Part shown: positions 11,347 through 21,230 of the stretch, piece by piece
Numbering within the stretch: the first letter of the stretch is position 1
Layout: each line of letters begins with the position of its first letter
Origin: Triangularia verruculosa
Taxonomy: Eukaryota; Ascomycota; Sordariomycetes; Sordariales; Podosporaceae
Length of the DNA stretch: 64,000 bases
Direction of reading: 5' to 3'
Assembly (NCBI GenBank): GCA_033296885.1
Contig: MU863897.1
Span: 186,001-250,000 of the forward strand
Notes under the pieces: model-generated
The model's input: the letters and a program-made list of their open reading frames with translations, nothing else
What the model was told of the DNA's origin: nothing
Databases searched by the model: none
Program-made: the position numbers and the translations under genes

Positions 11347-13143
11347 ATGTTGGCGTCAGCTGGCTTGCTCCAGACGAGCCTTATCTGGGTCGCCTACGCC
11401 GTCGCAGTTGCCTTGGTGCTCCTTGTGGCCATTATCACAACCTTCACCTGGCAGTCCCCACATGAGCGATCCGTCACCGTCAGCATCGTCGCGATTGTCA
11501 GTCTCACCTCGCTTCTAGCAACAGTCTTCCTCCTTCCCGTCGACATTGCCCTCGTCTCCTCCACAGCGTCGGCGCATCTGGGCGCTAGAAAGGACTGGGC
11601 AACACCAGAGAGGGTCGATGGCATACTCTTGACTCTCAAAATTGTTTACTACACCCTCTACAGTTTTGATGCGCTGCTTTGTCTGATCGTCATCCCATTC
11701 GCCTATTTCTGGTACGAGGAATATGATGAGGTCGAGGAGGAGGAAGGAACCAGCGGTGCTGGCACTCGGTTTTGGAAGGCAACAAAGTATACCCTCGGTT
11801 TTGTATTCTTTGTCTTGATCCTCTTCCTTGTCGGCTTCTTCGTTCCTGCTGCGGGCAAGGGGAACGGCAAACACCTCGATCTGGACTACTTCAAGCGTCT
11901 TCTGGCGGCCAACAAGGGAGAGAAAGCCTTGACATTCGGCGTTGGTCTTCTTATCACTTTGGGCACGTTTCTCTACACTCTGTATACCGGCGCGGGTCTG
12001 GCTCTTCTTCCTGTGTCTCTCATCAAATCTGCCCCATCTATCTCCGCTCCGCAGCTGTCTGCGACGACCGCCACCGATCTTGAACATAACCGTGAGCTCC
12101 AGAGGCAAATCGAAATGCGCAATGCCGGCCGTCCAGATGGCATGTCTCAGAAGGACAGGAGGGAGTTGGACGCCCTGCTCCGCGAAGAGCGCACTCTCGT
12201 CAGAAGGGAAAGACTAGCAGCCGAAGCCCGTGGTGACGGCCGCAGTGGCATCTTCCGCGCCTGGACCAAAATCCAGGCCATCTTCCGCCCGCTCAAGCTC
12301 CTTGGCGGTATCTTGTTGCTGCTCCTCTCCATTCTGGTATGGACATCTATGCTCATCACCGGGATCGATAAAGCAGCCAACTCCATCTGCAAGGAACATT
12401 GTGGCTACATCCTCGGCCACATCAACGTTTTCCAGCCCGTCAACTGGATCTTTGTTCAGTCTGCCAAGGCCTTCCCAGTTGACTACATTCTCATGGCCTT
12501 GTTGGTTCTCTTCTTCTTCAGCAGTTCCATCACTGGTATTGCTACCATCGGAATCCGGTTCTTGTGGGTAAGGATTTTCCAGATCAAAAAGGGACGGACT
12601 ACACCCCAGGCTTTGCTTATCGCGACAGTGATGCTTGCCTTGATCATCCTGGCTATCAATTATGCTATTGCCATGATTGTGGCGCCTCAGTATGCCATCT
12701 ATGGTACGCAGACGTTCTGCGTAAATACGCCGAGGCATCCGGGAGAGCAGCCCGATTGTAGGGAACACAGGGACATGGTGAGGCCATGCTCAGAGGTCTT
12801 CTCTGAGCCTGCTGCCAAGGATGTGTGCACGCCTACGGTCATGAGTACTTTCCTGAACAGAGTGACGATCAACTGGCCGGTGTTTGGCGCGGTTGACTTT
12901 TGGGCGCAGTTTGCGTTCTTGGGCGTGTTTATGGTTGTCTTTGTGACGAGCCTGTTCAGGACGCCGAGGTTGAACATGAGCGAGCTAGACGAGGAGGCGG
13001 AGGTGGATGAGGAGGAGGGCTTGTTGGCGAGCACAGGCAGGAGGTTCGGTGCCACTTGGGGGGATATCACGGGGCGCACAAAGAATCGGCAAGAGAGGAA
13101 CGGGTATGGGACGGCTGCTTCGGGGTCGAATGGGAGCAATTGA
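11347..13143 (+). CDS. LMBD1-type multipass membrane protein (probable lysosomal/vacuolar cobalamin transporter)
   Basis: Single-exon gene, 598 residues. It belongs to the LMBR1/LMBD1 family; fungal members are named probable lysosomal cobalamin transporter by analogy with animal LMBD1, and their true substrate is not shown by sequence. About nine hydrophobic membrane segments can be read, beginning with LIWVAYAVAVALVLLVAIITTF and VSIVAIVSLTSLLATVFLLPVDIALVSST. The latter includes the family's LPVDIALVS block. A charged cytosolic-type loop (residues about 245-310) is rich in Arg/Glu. A Cys-bearing loop near residues 465-505 is likely luminal. The acidic C-terminal tail is soluble. The start at 11347 (MLASAGLLQTSLIWVAYA) was chosen because it places the first membrane segment near the N-terminus as in relatives. 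Confidence 0.88.
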   Translation: MLASAGLLQTSLIWVAYAVAVALVLLVAIITTFTWQSPHERSVTVSIVAIVSLTSLLATVFLLPVDIALVSSTASAHLGARKDWATPERVDGILLTLKIVYYTLYSFDALLCLIVIPFAYFWYEEYDEVEEEEGTSGAGTRFWKATKYTLGFVFFVLILFLVGFFVPAAGKGNGKHLDLDYFKRLLAANKGEKALTFGVGLLITLGTFLYTLYTGAGLALLPVSLIKSAPSISAPQLSATTATDLEHNRELQRQIEMRNAGRPDGMSQKDRRELDALLREERTLVRRERLAAEARGDGRSGIFRAWTKIQAIFRPLKLLGGILLLLLSILVWTSMLITGIDKAANSICKEHCGYILGHINVFQPVNWIFVQSAKAFPVDYILMALLVLFFFSSSITGIATIGIRFLWVRIFQIKKGRTTPQALLIATVMLALIILAINYAIAMIVAPQYAIYGTQTFCVNTPRHPGEQPDCREHRDMVRPCSEVFSEPAAKDVCTPTVMSTFLNRVTINWPVFGAVDFWAQFAFLGVFMVVFVTSLFRTPRLNMSELDEEAEVDEEEGLLASTGRRFGATWGDITGRTKNRQERNGYGTAASGSNGSN

Positions 13144-13631
13144 GGGGGGCTGTGAACGAAATGGTTGGCTTGAGGGTGGTTGCCTGGCCAGAGTGCTGTT
13201 TGGGCTGTAATTTTTTCACATGTGTTATTTTGGATGACAGCGCAGAGATTGTGACATAACCACGGCTGTCTTTCTCTTTTTCTTGCTTGTTCGGTTTTCC
13301 CGGGTTGGGTTGGATTGGGACCAGGTATGGTAGGAGGCGGAGTTTCATAGGGCATAATTGGGCATTTATTTTTGCTGAAGGAAGAAAAGGGGGGCATTTT
13401 TATGCAAGGGCTAAGTATGGAAAATGATATTAAGGGGGGGTAACACAAAGTCGACCTTCAAGGCTGGATGATGGGCGTGTGTTGGGCAGAAGCGGCAGGC
13501 TAATCATGGTCTCTTAATTATGCATTACTCGTGTAACATGACATTCTTGAGCAGTCAAATGTCAGACATGAACGCTTCTTCTAATTTGCTATGTCGGAAT
13601 CATACCTAGACCATAATCCCAAGAACAAACA
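13144..13631. other. Convergent intergenic region
   Basis: 488 bp between the stops of the LMBD1-like gene (plus) and the ANCHR-like gene (minus). It carries the two 3' UTRs. Nothing else was recognised. Confidence 0.55.
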
Positions 13632-14941
13632 TCACTCAAACGAGAACGCTCTCCTAGAGTTATACTTCACCCACTGATGGCCCCGCTCATCATACCCAGC
13701 CCTAGGTCCAACGTGCATTTCTCTCCAACACCTGTCACAGTACAGGTCGTCGTCACAGCCTATGCACTTGATCGTCCCATCGTCAAGACAGACGATGCAC
13801 CAGGTCTTGACGTCGTCGTCGCTGTACTTCTCCTCCCTGCCGCCCAAGGGGGGTTTCTTGGCCGGAGTTAACCGCTCTTCGGGGGCAAAGGTGGGAGCAG
13901 CGGGTAAGCCGAAGGAGTCTACCGGCCCTATGCCCCTGAGGGCAGCCAGACGGGAGGAGATTTCGTCTATGAAGGTGTCCGGCGCCGGGTCTGCCAGGGC
14001 CGAGGGCACGGTGGGAAGTTCAAGGGGGGGGCTGTTGCCGTCATTAGACTTTGAGGGAGCCTTGGTCGGGGCTTGCTCTAGTTTGCGGCTGTTGATGTTG
14101 TTGCCGGGGTTTCCCTGACCGTTGTTCTCTTCGGGGTCCGTGGATTTTGAGAGCGTTAGTTCATCTTGAGTTTGAGAGAGAATCTTGTCTACGGCGGCGG
14201 TCATGTGCTCCCCGTCGGAGTTGTCATCTTCATCATCCTTGCAATCGGTGCTTTGTTCATTGCCTGAGCTTGGTGGAACCGCTTTTGAGAGTCTGGAGAG
14301 TAACTCCTCGACTTTTTGATCTTCGGTTTTCGTATCGGCACCCTCGTTCAGGGCATCGGTGAGGTCAAAGTCTTCCCCACCGAGGTCTTCTAAGAGAGCC
14401 TGGACGGCATCATCATCCACGTCTTCAAGTCCTCCTGCAAAGTAAGAGCTGCCGGATTTGCCAGCATTTTCCGCTTTCGAAACCGTGCGCGGCAGTGAAG
14501 ACGGTGTAGAGGGCAGACTATTTACGAGCTGCTCTTTCGGGTCTCGGTTGGTGCTGATCCGCGGTGTAGCCGGGGGCTGTGCGGTTTGTGTCGGTAACGG
14601 TGAAGGTGGTTCATCCACGCCAACGTTGCCCGAGGAGCCTAATACAGGGCCGTTTTCTGAACTTCGGTCTCCGGGACGGGGTAAATTCGGGCCGGTATTA
14701 CCTTGCCGTAGCTGTCGGAGGCGCTCAGCGAGGACATCTTCTCTGGATACTGGCTGGTTCTGAGGCGACACGGCGGAAAAAGAAGCGGTGCTTTCAGCAT
14801 ATCACATTTTAGCACATGGTCTACGCTGGAGGATGCATGTACAACTCATTACTTTGGGGTATGATCAAGTGTAACGCTTGACGTTTTAAGAGCGTTGAGA
14901 CGGTCCAGCAGTGATTTGTCATTTGAGCGAGAGGATGACAT
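13632..14941 (-). CDS. ANCHR-like zinc-finger protein (abscission checkpoint regulator family)
   Basis: Two exons, 14941-14853 and 14790-13632, encode 415 residues; the 62-nt intron has donor GTAATG. The long frame by itself would begin at a GTG, so an upstream exon is needed. The proposed first exon gives MSSSRSNDKSLLDRLNALKTSSVTLD and joins in phase to a second similar block, EDVLAERLRQLRQG. Both resemble the short leucine-rich repeats seen in fungal homologues of the human NoCut regulator ANCHR/ZFYVE19. The middle is acidic and low complexity. The C-terminus has a B-box-like zinc-binding module: C-x2-C-x7-C-x2-C-x4-C-x2-C-x4-H, then a further His in RGHQWVKY. Function in cytokinesis is inferred from family only. 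Confidence 0.8.
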
Positions 14942-16138
14942 GTTGGTGGGCGATCGAGAAAAGAAAACTTGGACGAGATACTGTGAAGCCAGGGATGGAA
15001 ACCGAAGGGAGGCAGCCGGTTAGGTAGATAGTGCAGCTGCCAGCGATGCTCGATGAAACTAAACATCCGATGTTAAAGAGGTATCAAAGTGTCTGGAGAT
15101 CGCTGATAATGGAACTAGATTTCAGGGTCCCGATCTAGGAGCAAGGCAGTCGGCAAGGCAGGAAATGGAAGACGGCGAATGAGAGAGCTGGATACTCGTA
15201 ATTGGAGAACCTATGAACCGTCGCGCCAGTTCTTCGATGACTTCACTCCCATTAACCCGCCAAGGAAGCAAGGTAATGGGTACCAATCTAGAGGGTCGCA
15301 ATATGGAATATGGCGGTCGGTGAATGGAGGAATGTCCCCTTCTGCATGCACCCAGCCACATCTACCGTTCTGTGATGGTTCTGTTTCACAAGTGCTCTGC
15401 ACCACAATTCCCCGCACGTGGTGCTAGAAAACTGACGTCTAGCCAAAATACAGTGGGGAAGTCACGGACGTCATCGCGCTATTGCACGAGTTCCGCGGTT
15501 TTGGACGGATCCGACGACAAGTGAACCCGAATCCGAGTTGGCACATCTTTTGCCTCTAATCAACGTCGGTGACTCGGTCAGCCACCTCGTCTCTTTCGGT
15601 TTCAGGAGCAAATGGCCGCAAATTCCAGGCAGATGACATAGCTTGTACTATGAGCCTTTGTGGCGTCGTGCGGCAAGCCACACTTCCTGGTGACCCAAAT
15701 TGAAGAATCTCAAATCTTATCTTTTCGGGATCCAGAAAAGGGCCTGTCAGCAAGACGCTCTTGGCAGGCAACAAGGCCTAAGGAATGGGGAACCCAGCCC
15801 CTGACGCGGCTCATGATTGGGTCGCTGAAAGGTACAATCATCCGGTCATGGGATAAAGAGAGGACCCTCCGCCACCAACCGCTTGGCACACGCAAAGAAG
15901 TGACCCTGTAACCAACTCGCGCCGCCTTCCGTTTGTGCCCTGCCATGTCCGGGACATATATCTAGCCGCATGTCTCTTTGCGCATCTGCCAAGTTTTAAG
16001 AAGGTCCCGCCATCTATCATCAACGAAGCTATTTCTGCAGGATACTTTTGACAGTTGCAGGTCAGAGAGATCACCTAGCATCCCATCTCATCGCATCCGT
16101 GAACGAATACACGTCCCATTCACAAGAGCCATCACACC
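14942..16138. other. Divergent intergenic region, 1.2 kb
   Basis: Lies between the ANCHR-like start (minus) and the secreted-protein start (plus). Only short, overlapping open frames cross it. It should hold both promoters. No RNA gene, repeat or extra gene was recognised. Confidence 0.5.
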
Positions 16139-17433
16139 ATGAAGTTTTCCACGTTTTTAACGTCGGCGCTGCTCGTCGCCGACGCGACAGTCCACGGTCT
16201 AGTTGCGCCACCAGTCGGAGAGATCGCGCAGCATGAGCCAGTACGACACAGCGAGCGCGACACACATTCTCATGATGATAGCGAACTCTGGAAACGAAGA
16301 GGCGGTGGTGGTGGAGGTGGCCGCGGCGGCGGAGGTGGTGGGTCGTCAGGGTCTTCCGGTTCTTCAGGTTCCTCAGGTTCTTCCGGCGGCGGCGGCGGTG
16401 CCAGTTCTGGGTAAGTCTTGTCGCTTGTTCTGATTTTCGTTCTGTCACATCAGGAAGATGGCTGGGTTGCCTCGGGTCGGTCCGCGGTGGGTGACTGCAG
16501 AGTATTTGCTCTCCTTCATTCCCGGAGTCAGCATTGTGAGGTTCAGCCAAGCAAATCGTGACATCGGCCTTGTATAAGGTCCCTGAATGTCTCTCAGGAC
16601 AAGTATCTCCGTCTTCGAAGCCGAAGCCGGCAGCTGAAACTCTTGGGCATTTCAGGTCGTCTAGGTCTTCAGGTTCGACTGGGTCTGTTGGGTCGTCTGG
16701 ATCGTCTGGATCGTCAGGCTCGTCAGGCTCGTCAGGCTCGTCGCGATATGGTTCTTCCAGCTCCTCATATTCAGGCTCTTCATCATCTTCTAGGTCTTTA
16801 CCATTTTGATATCCCTTGCTTTGCTCTGTCAAATTTCTACTGACACACAAAAATAGTGGAAGAGGCCCTGCCACAGGCTCCAACTCAGGCGGCCGTACCA
16901 CATCTGGAACTGGCCCAGCACCAGCATATGGCGGCGGCAGATATTATGGCGGTGGTGCTGCAGTTCCTTACCGGGCTGGCCAGCGCTCACCCACTCGCAG
17001 TGTCGCCCCGCTTCTCCTTGGTGTTGGCTTCCTCGCCTTCTGGCCTGGTCTGTGGCTGACCAGCGCATATCTGTACAACCGCCCCCAGCCCTACTCCTAC
17101 TATAACGTCACAAGTGAACAAAACGAGACCAAGCCCGTCACCTGCGCCTGCGCTGAGAACAGCGTCTGCGGCTGTGACGACAATGACGACCCGCAGTACA
17201 TGAACGACTTGGTCGGCAACGGAAGCTACGCGGCCCTCGACAAGTCCGTTGTCAACGTTGCGGATGTCAACGGAACCAGCACGATTCTCGTCAACGGAAC
17301 GCTCCCTGACGGTACCACCGCCCCTGGAGGGACCGATGCCCCTGGCTCGGCTGCTGGCCTGCGTGTTCTTTTGGAGAACGCTGGGTGGTGGCCAGTTGTT
17401 GCCACCGTTTGCGCGGTTGTCTTTACTGCTTAA
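16139..17433 (+). CDS. Secreted Gly/Ser-rich surface protein (DUF7732-like), with an optional exon
   Basis: Three exons, 16139-16410, 16656-16793 and 16857-17433, give 328 residues. The first residues (MKFSTFLTSALLVADATVHG) form a signal peptide. Next comes a Gly-rich and (GSS)n tract, then a conserved-looking block with a hydrophobic stretch (APLLLGVGFLAFWPGLWLTSAYLY). A Cys-rich CACAENSVCGCDDND follows, with several NGT/NGS/NVT/NET glycosylation sequons. The C-terminus is small residues followed by a hydrophobic end (WWPVVATVCAVVFTA), compatible with a GPI signal or membrane anchor. I associate this layout with the fungal DUF7732 family, from memory only. Exon 2 is 138 nt, encodes only more GSS repeats, and has the same phase at both ends, so skipping it leaves an intact 282-residue protein. 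Its donor (GTCTTT) is weak. Confidence 0.75.
16656..16793 (+). other. Symmetric in-frame cassette exon coding for GSS repeats
   Basis: Bounded by a CAG acceptor (16653-16655) and a GTCTTT donor at 16794. Length 138 nt, exactly 46 codons, phase 2 on each side. Joining exon 1 directly to exon 3 also makes a Gly codon and stays in frame. The encoded sequence extends the Gly-Ser-Ser tract that ends exon 1. Confidence 0.6.
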
Positions 17434-18723
17434 GCGGTTGCGCAAAGGATAGACATTTGCTTCTTTTGTTTGTACTATTTGAGTATCGGGAACGGACGGG
17501 CACCATAGAAACAGGAACCATGACATTCGCTTCTTGTTGAATATGTTTTTCTTTTTCTTTTTGGCGGAGGCGTTTTATATGGGACGTGCCTATACCCCTG
17601 GGCAATAGAAAGAAATAATGATAGGATTGATTGGGCTTATTCGATGCACATAGTTCGGATGCGTAATGATAGATACGATAAAACATATACACCTCGCTCG
17701 CTTTATGTCTCATTGTTGTTATCAAATTTCAGGATACTACTCATTCATTGGCAATCAGCGTTTGCTCACACAACTTTGATGTAAACAAACCTCCAGCCTT
17801 CTGCCACACCGTGTAGGTATCTCGAGAAAGGTATTTCGACTATCGCTAGTCTGCATTCATCCTACCTAGGTCAGCCAACTGTTATGAGAGATCAACATCC
17901 AAGCAGCTGGTATTGGCAAAGTTTCCAGGTGAAATTTAGGAAGACATAGGCCACTGAGGTGTGATCATGTTGTGAAGTTCAGAAAACTGGTATCCGATAT
18001 CAAAAATATCACAAATACACGGCGTTTCGCACTCGAGAGAGAGAGATGTCATATTCGCAGCACAGACAGACCTGTCTGCTCACAATTGCCCATGATGCCT
18101 CTTCCCGGCACGTCAAAGTATTCATCACAATTCATCCCCCAGACAAACAAAAAAAGTATGTCAAATATCAACAACACTCGAATATCCACCACAGTCCAAT
18201 CTCGAATACACGCTTCTTTTACAGGAACCTCACTCTTTTCTTGGTGACTAACAGGTTCCATAACACTCATTTCGCCTCCAGCTATATTTCAGACCCAACC
18301 AGCGCCTGCCATGAAGAGAAGATCAACGTGAAATGAATGAGGCATTGAGACATCTCTTTGACATTTTCTAAGAACCTGGCAAATAAAAAGCTAAAAATAA
18401 AAAAAATAAAAAACAAGGGTATCTGACAACAACACATGATTCTGTAACTAAATAATTGGTAGGGGGGAAGCGGTGTGGCAAGGCATGTGCGTAGATGTGG
18501 CGTTGGTTTGGGGAGGTCGGGAGGTGCAATCATGAAAAAGGGGTTTCCATGCGATTATCAGGACCATCCTGTATATCTATCGAAGGCGAGGTTACGCGCG
18601 CGGCCAGAAGCGAAAAGGTTTTCGGCCAACAACGCATGGCCGACCATATTTCATAGACCGAATCCAATCTCGCTACCCATCGCGGAGATGGCCATTTGGT
18701 ATGGCGAAAACCGGACTGGTCCC
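17434..18723. other. Convergent intergenic region, 1.3 kb
   Basis: Between the stop of the secreted-protein gene and the stop of the seven-exon minus-strand gene. AT-rich in places, with A/T runs around 18390-18415. No coding or RNA feature was supported. Confidence 0.5.
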
Positions 18724-21230
18724 TTATACCGCAATTGACACATTCTTCCTTGTGTCGGCATCCTCCAGCTGACAGCCAAAAACTAGCCGATAGAGATCCC
18801 TCAGGAAATTGTATTGACCCGACCTGAGCATCATCCACCCGACACTCTTGGCCACTTCGACAGCGTTAAACCGTTTCCCACGGGCAGGTAATGTGGCAGG
18901 GGAGCGGAAAGAAGCGTCTGCCAACACCAGATTCTTGTAATTCTGGAGCAGGGAGATTTGGTGGGGGAGCCCACCAAAGGAATGTTGGGGAAGGTCGTTG
19001 ACAAATGCTTGTAAAGCAGATGGTGAATCGGCTCCTGGTGCGTCACGGTCAAAGCCGATGTTAAGAGCCGCTTTCACAATGAGCGCTTTGATGCGAGCTA
19101 CGTTGGCATCTTCGATAGTCGTTGCTGTTGTCGCCGTGCTGGATGTATTCTGGCTGTAGCCCGACAGGTTCGAGGCATTGCTGGACCAACGGCCCCCGCG
19201 ATCGCTGCGAGAGTCCGAAGTTCCGAGCACAAGAATGTTGGGCATCTGGGGACTGGCGTCTGGTGAGATTGGTGTATCTTCAAATTCGGTGACTGGAGTT
19301 TCGGGTACGACGGGGCGTGCGCGAGGTCGTTCAAGTTCACCTAGACTCCGCAAACTCTCCCGTTTCGAGCGTAAGGAGGCACGGCTACCAGCATTGGAGC
19401 GCTCAACTTCAGACTGGTGACTGCTCATCTGCAGGCCAAAAGTTGGGTTGGCCGCAAAAAAGTTGACCTGGTTTGGTCTCGGTGTACCGCGATCTGGTCG
19501 AACTTGTGTCCAACCCTCCCGGAATATGTCGCACAGCTCCCAACAGGCCTGAACGGCTGAGCCTAGGAGTTCTTCGTCGGGTGCTTTCCCATCTCGTCGG
19601 TTTTGCCGAAGGCTGAAAAGCATCTCAGCCAATGCCCAACATGCCCGCAGTAGCGAGTCTGTCTCTTCAGCCAAGTCGTTGCGTTGCTTCATTAGACGGT
19701 GACACAAGGTGATGTAGAAGTCCAGTGTCCGCTCTCGAAAGGCCTCGGGGAGCGTTCGACTATCCTGGGCGCTGTATAAACTGTATCATCATGTTAGATG
19801 CGATGCATCCTCATCACATACAAAACGAAACGTACTGGTTGTTGAGTTCAAAGCTGACCCTCAAGATAGAGTCAGCGGTCTCATTGCTTCTTTGCCTCAC
19901 ATCAAATAGAGATTGGCAAAAGTCCCGGCACAGGTCTAGGTTGGTTCGCACACCAAATGACTCCGAGACGTCATCGCGACTGTGATATAATCGTTTGCAA
20001 AGCTTCCAGCAGCATTTCCATGCCCTTTCATGGGCATCAGGTGTGCCGGAGCTGTGGAAGACCTGCTTGCGGTGGATAGAACTAAGGTTGGCAAGGGTGT
20101 TGCACAACGTCCAGCATTCTTCGAGAGCGGCTTTAAGTGCTTTTACTTCTGTGTCTTGGCCCCTTGTGGGATTGGCAAACTCGTCTGCGTCTTCGAATTC
20201 TTCGTCCCCATCATTCTCATGTATTTCGGGTATCACTGCAGAATTTAGTCAGCACCGATCATTTCTAGTCAAGAGCAATTGTCCACTCTTACACTCGAGG
20301 CTGCTGGCAGTGCTGGATCGCGTTTTTGTAGACTCGTTGGCGTAGACATCTTCCAGCTTCTGGGCCTGCGGTGTCGGTGCATCAAGATTGAATGACACGG
20401 GCCGGACTCTGGTGTTAACCATAGGGGGTGATTGATTTAGGGAATGTCTTGTCTTTGTGCAAAGTTAGCATCATGATTAGGCTTGTGACATAAAACCGGT
20501 TGCCTTACTACTACTGTCGACGGTTCGCTGGGTGGAGGGCTGGCGCCGCTGCTTGTCACACTAGCACCGCTTACCGAGTTGGAAACGCTCGACCTCGAAG
20601 TGGTATCGCCGGACTTCTGACGGGAGTTCAATGTCAGCCTGCTTCATCATGTGTTTTCCTCGCCGTGGACGATGTCATACCCAGTCTTGGAAATTTGGGG
20701 GGGCGTGAATCACTGAAACGACCTCTTCGCTTGCAGACTTTCGCACATGATCCGGGATATTTGTCTTCAGCATCAATAGCTAGTAGTCATTAGTCTCCTT
20801 AGCTAATATACCGCTTTGATACGTCTGGTAACAAAGGCAACGAACCGAATTGCGCCCAAACCCAGCTCCTTCTTCTGTGCTCTCTACTTCCTCGTCTTCG
20901 ATCTCGGTGGTCTCAGTTCCGTTTGATGTCACAGGTGAAGGACCAACAATGTCGCTGCTCGGGCTCATAAGATGCGCCGAGCTTGGTCTTGTGAACGAGT
21001 TTGGACGAAGAGATTGGGAGTCGGGGCCGGACGAGGAGCTGGGGAATGATATAATGTCAGCCAGCAGGGTTCGCCAATTCGAGATTTAATTGGCAAGGGC
21101 AGCCATACGCCATATATTGGGATGACAGAGCAGGGGACTCTCGTCCCGAGGAGAGTGCCATTTCGGCGTATGAAGGGTATATCGACCTGATGCTTCCCGT
21201 TGATGTTCTCAGGGGAGCTTCAAGAGCCAT
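18724..21230 (-). CDS. Conserved fungal protein of unknown function (DUF7624-like), seven exons
   Basis: Spliced model on the minus strand: 21230-21109, 21038-20846, 20779-20681, 20616-20509, 20452-20293, 20235-19836, 19780-18724; 712 residues. All six introns are 55-70 nt with GT..AG ends and all phases close. The N-terminal third is Ser/Thr/Pro-rich and disordered (SIRSIYPSYAEMALSSGRES, TSNGTETTEIEDEE, SVSGASVTSSGASPPPSEP). The middle and C-terminal parts are helical with repeated ECWTLCNTLANL, KCCWKLCKRLY, ACWALAEMLFSL and ACWELCDIF segments, suggesting a helical repeat domain rich in Cys-Trp pairs. The last 120 residues end in VAKSVGWMMLRSGQYNFLRDLYRLVFG. I connect it with the fungal DUF7624 group from memory, weakly; no activity can be assigned. 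The last intron has two in-frame acceptors 9 nt apart (19780 or 19771). Confidence 0.75.

Noticed and set aside
14769..14771. GTG at 14771 as the start of the ANCHR-like protein
   Set aside because: Fungal nuclear genes start at ATG; an upstream exon with ATG, good splice signals and a family-like N-terminus joins in the right phase.
16071..16901. 276-codon minus-strand frame with acidic Asp-Pro repeats
   Set aside because: It is the antisense reading of the GSS-repeat exons of the surface-protein gene; the repeat itself keeps the frame open.
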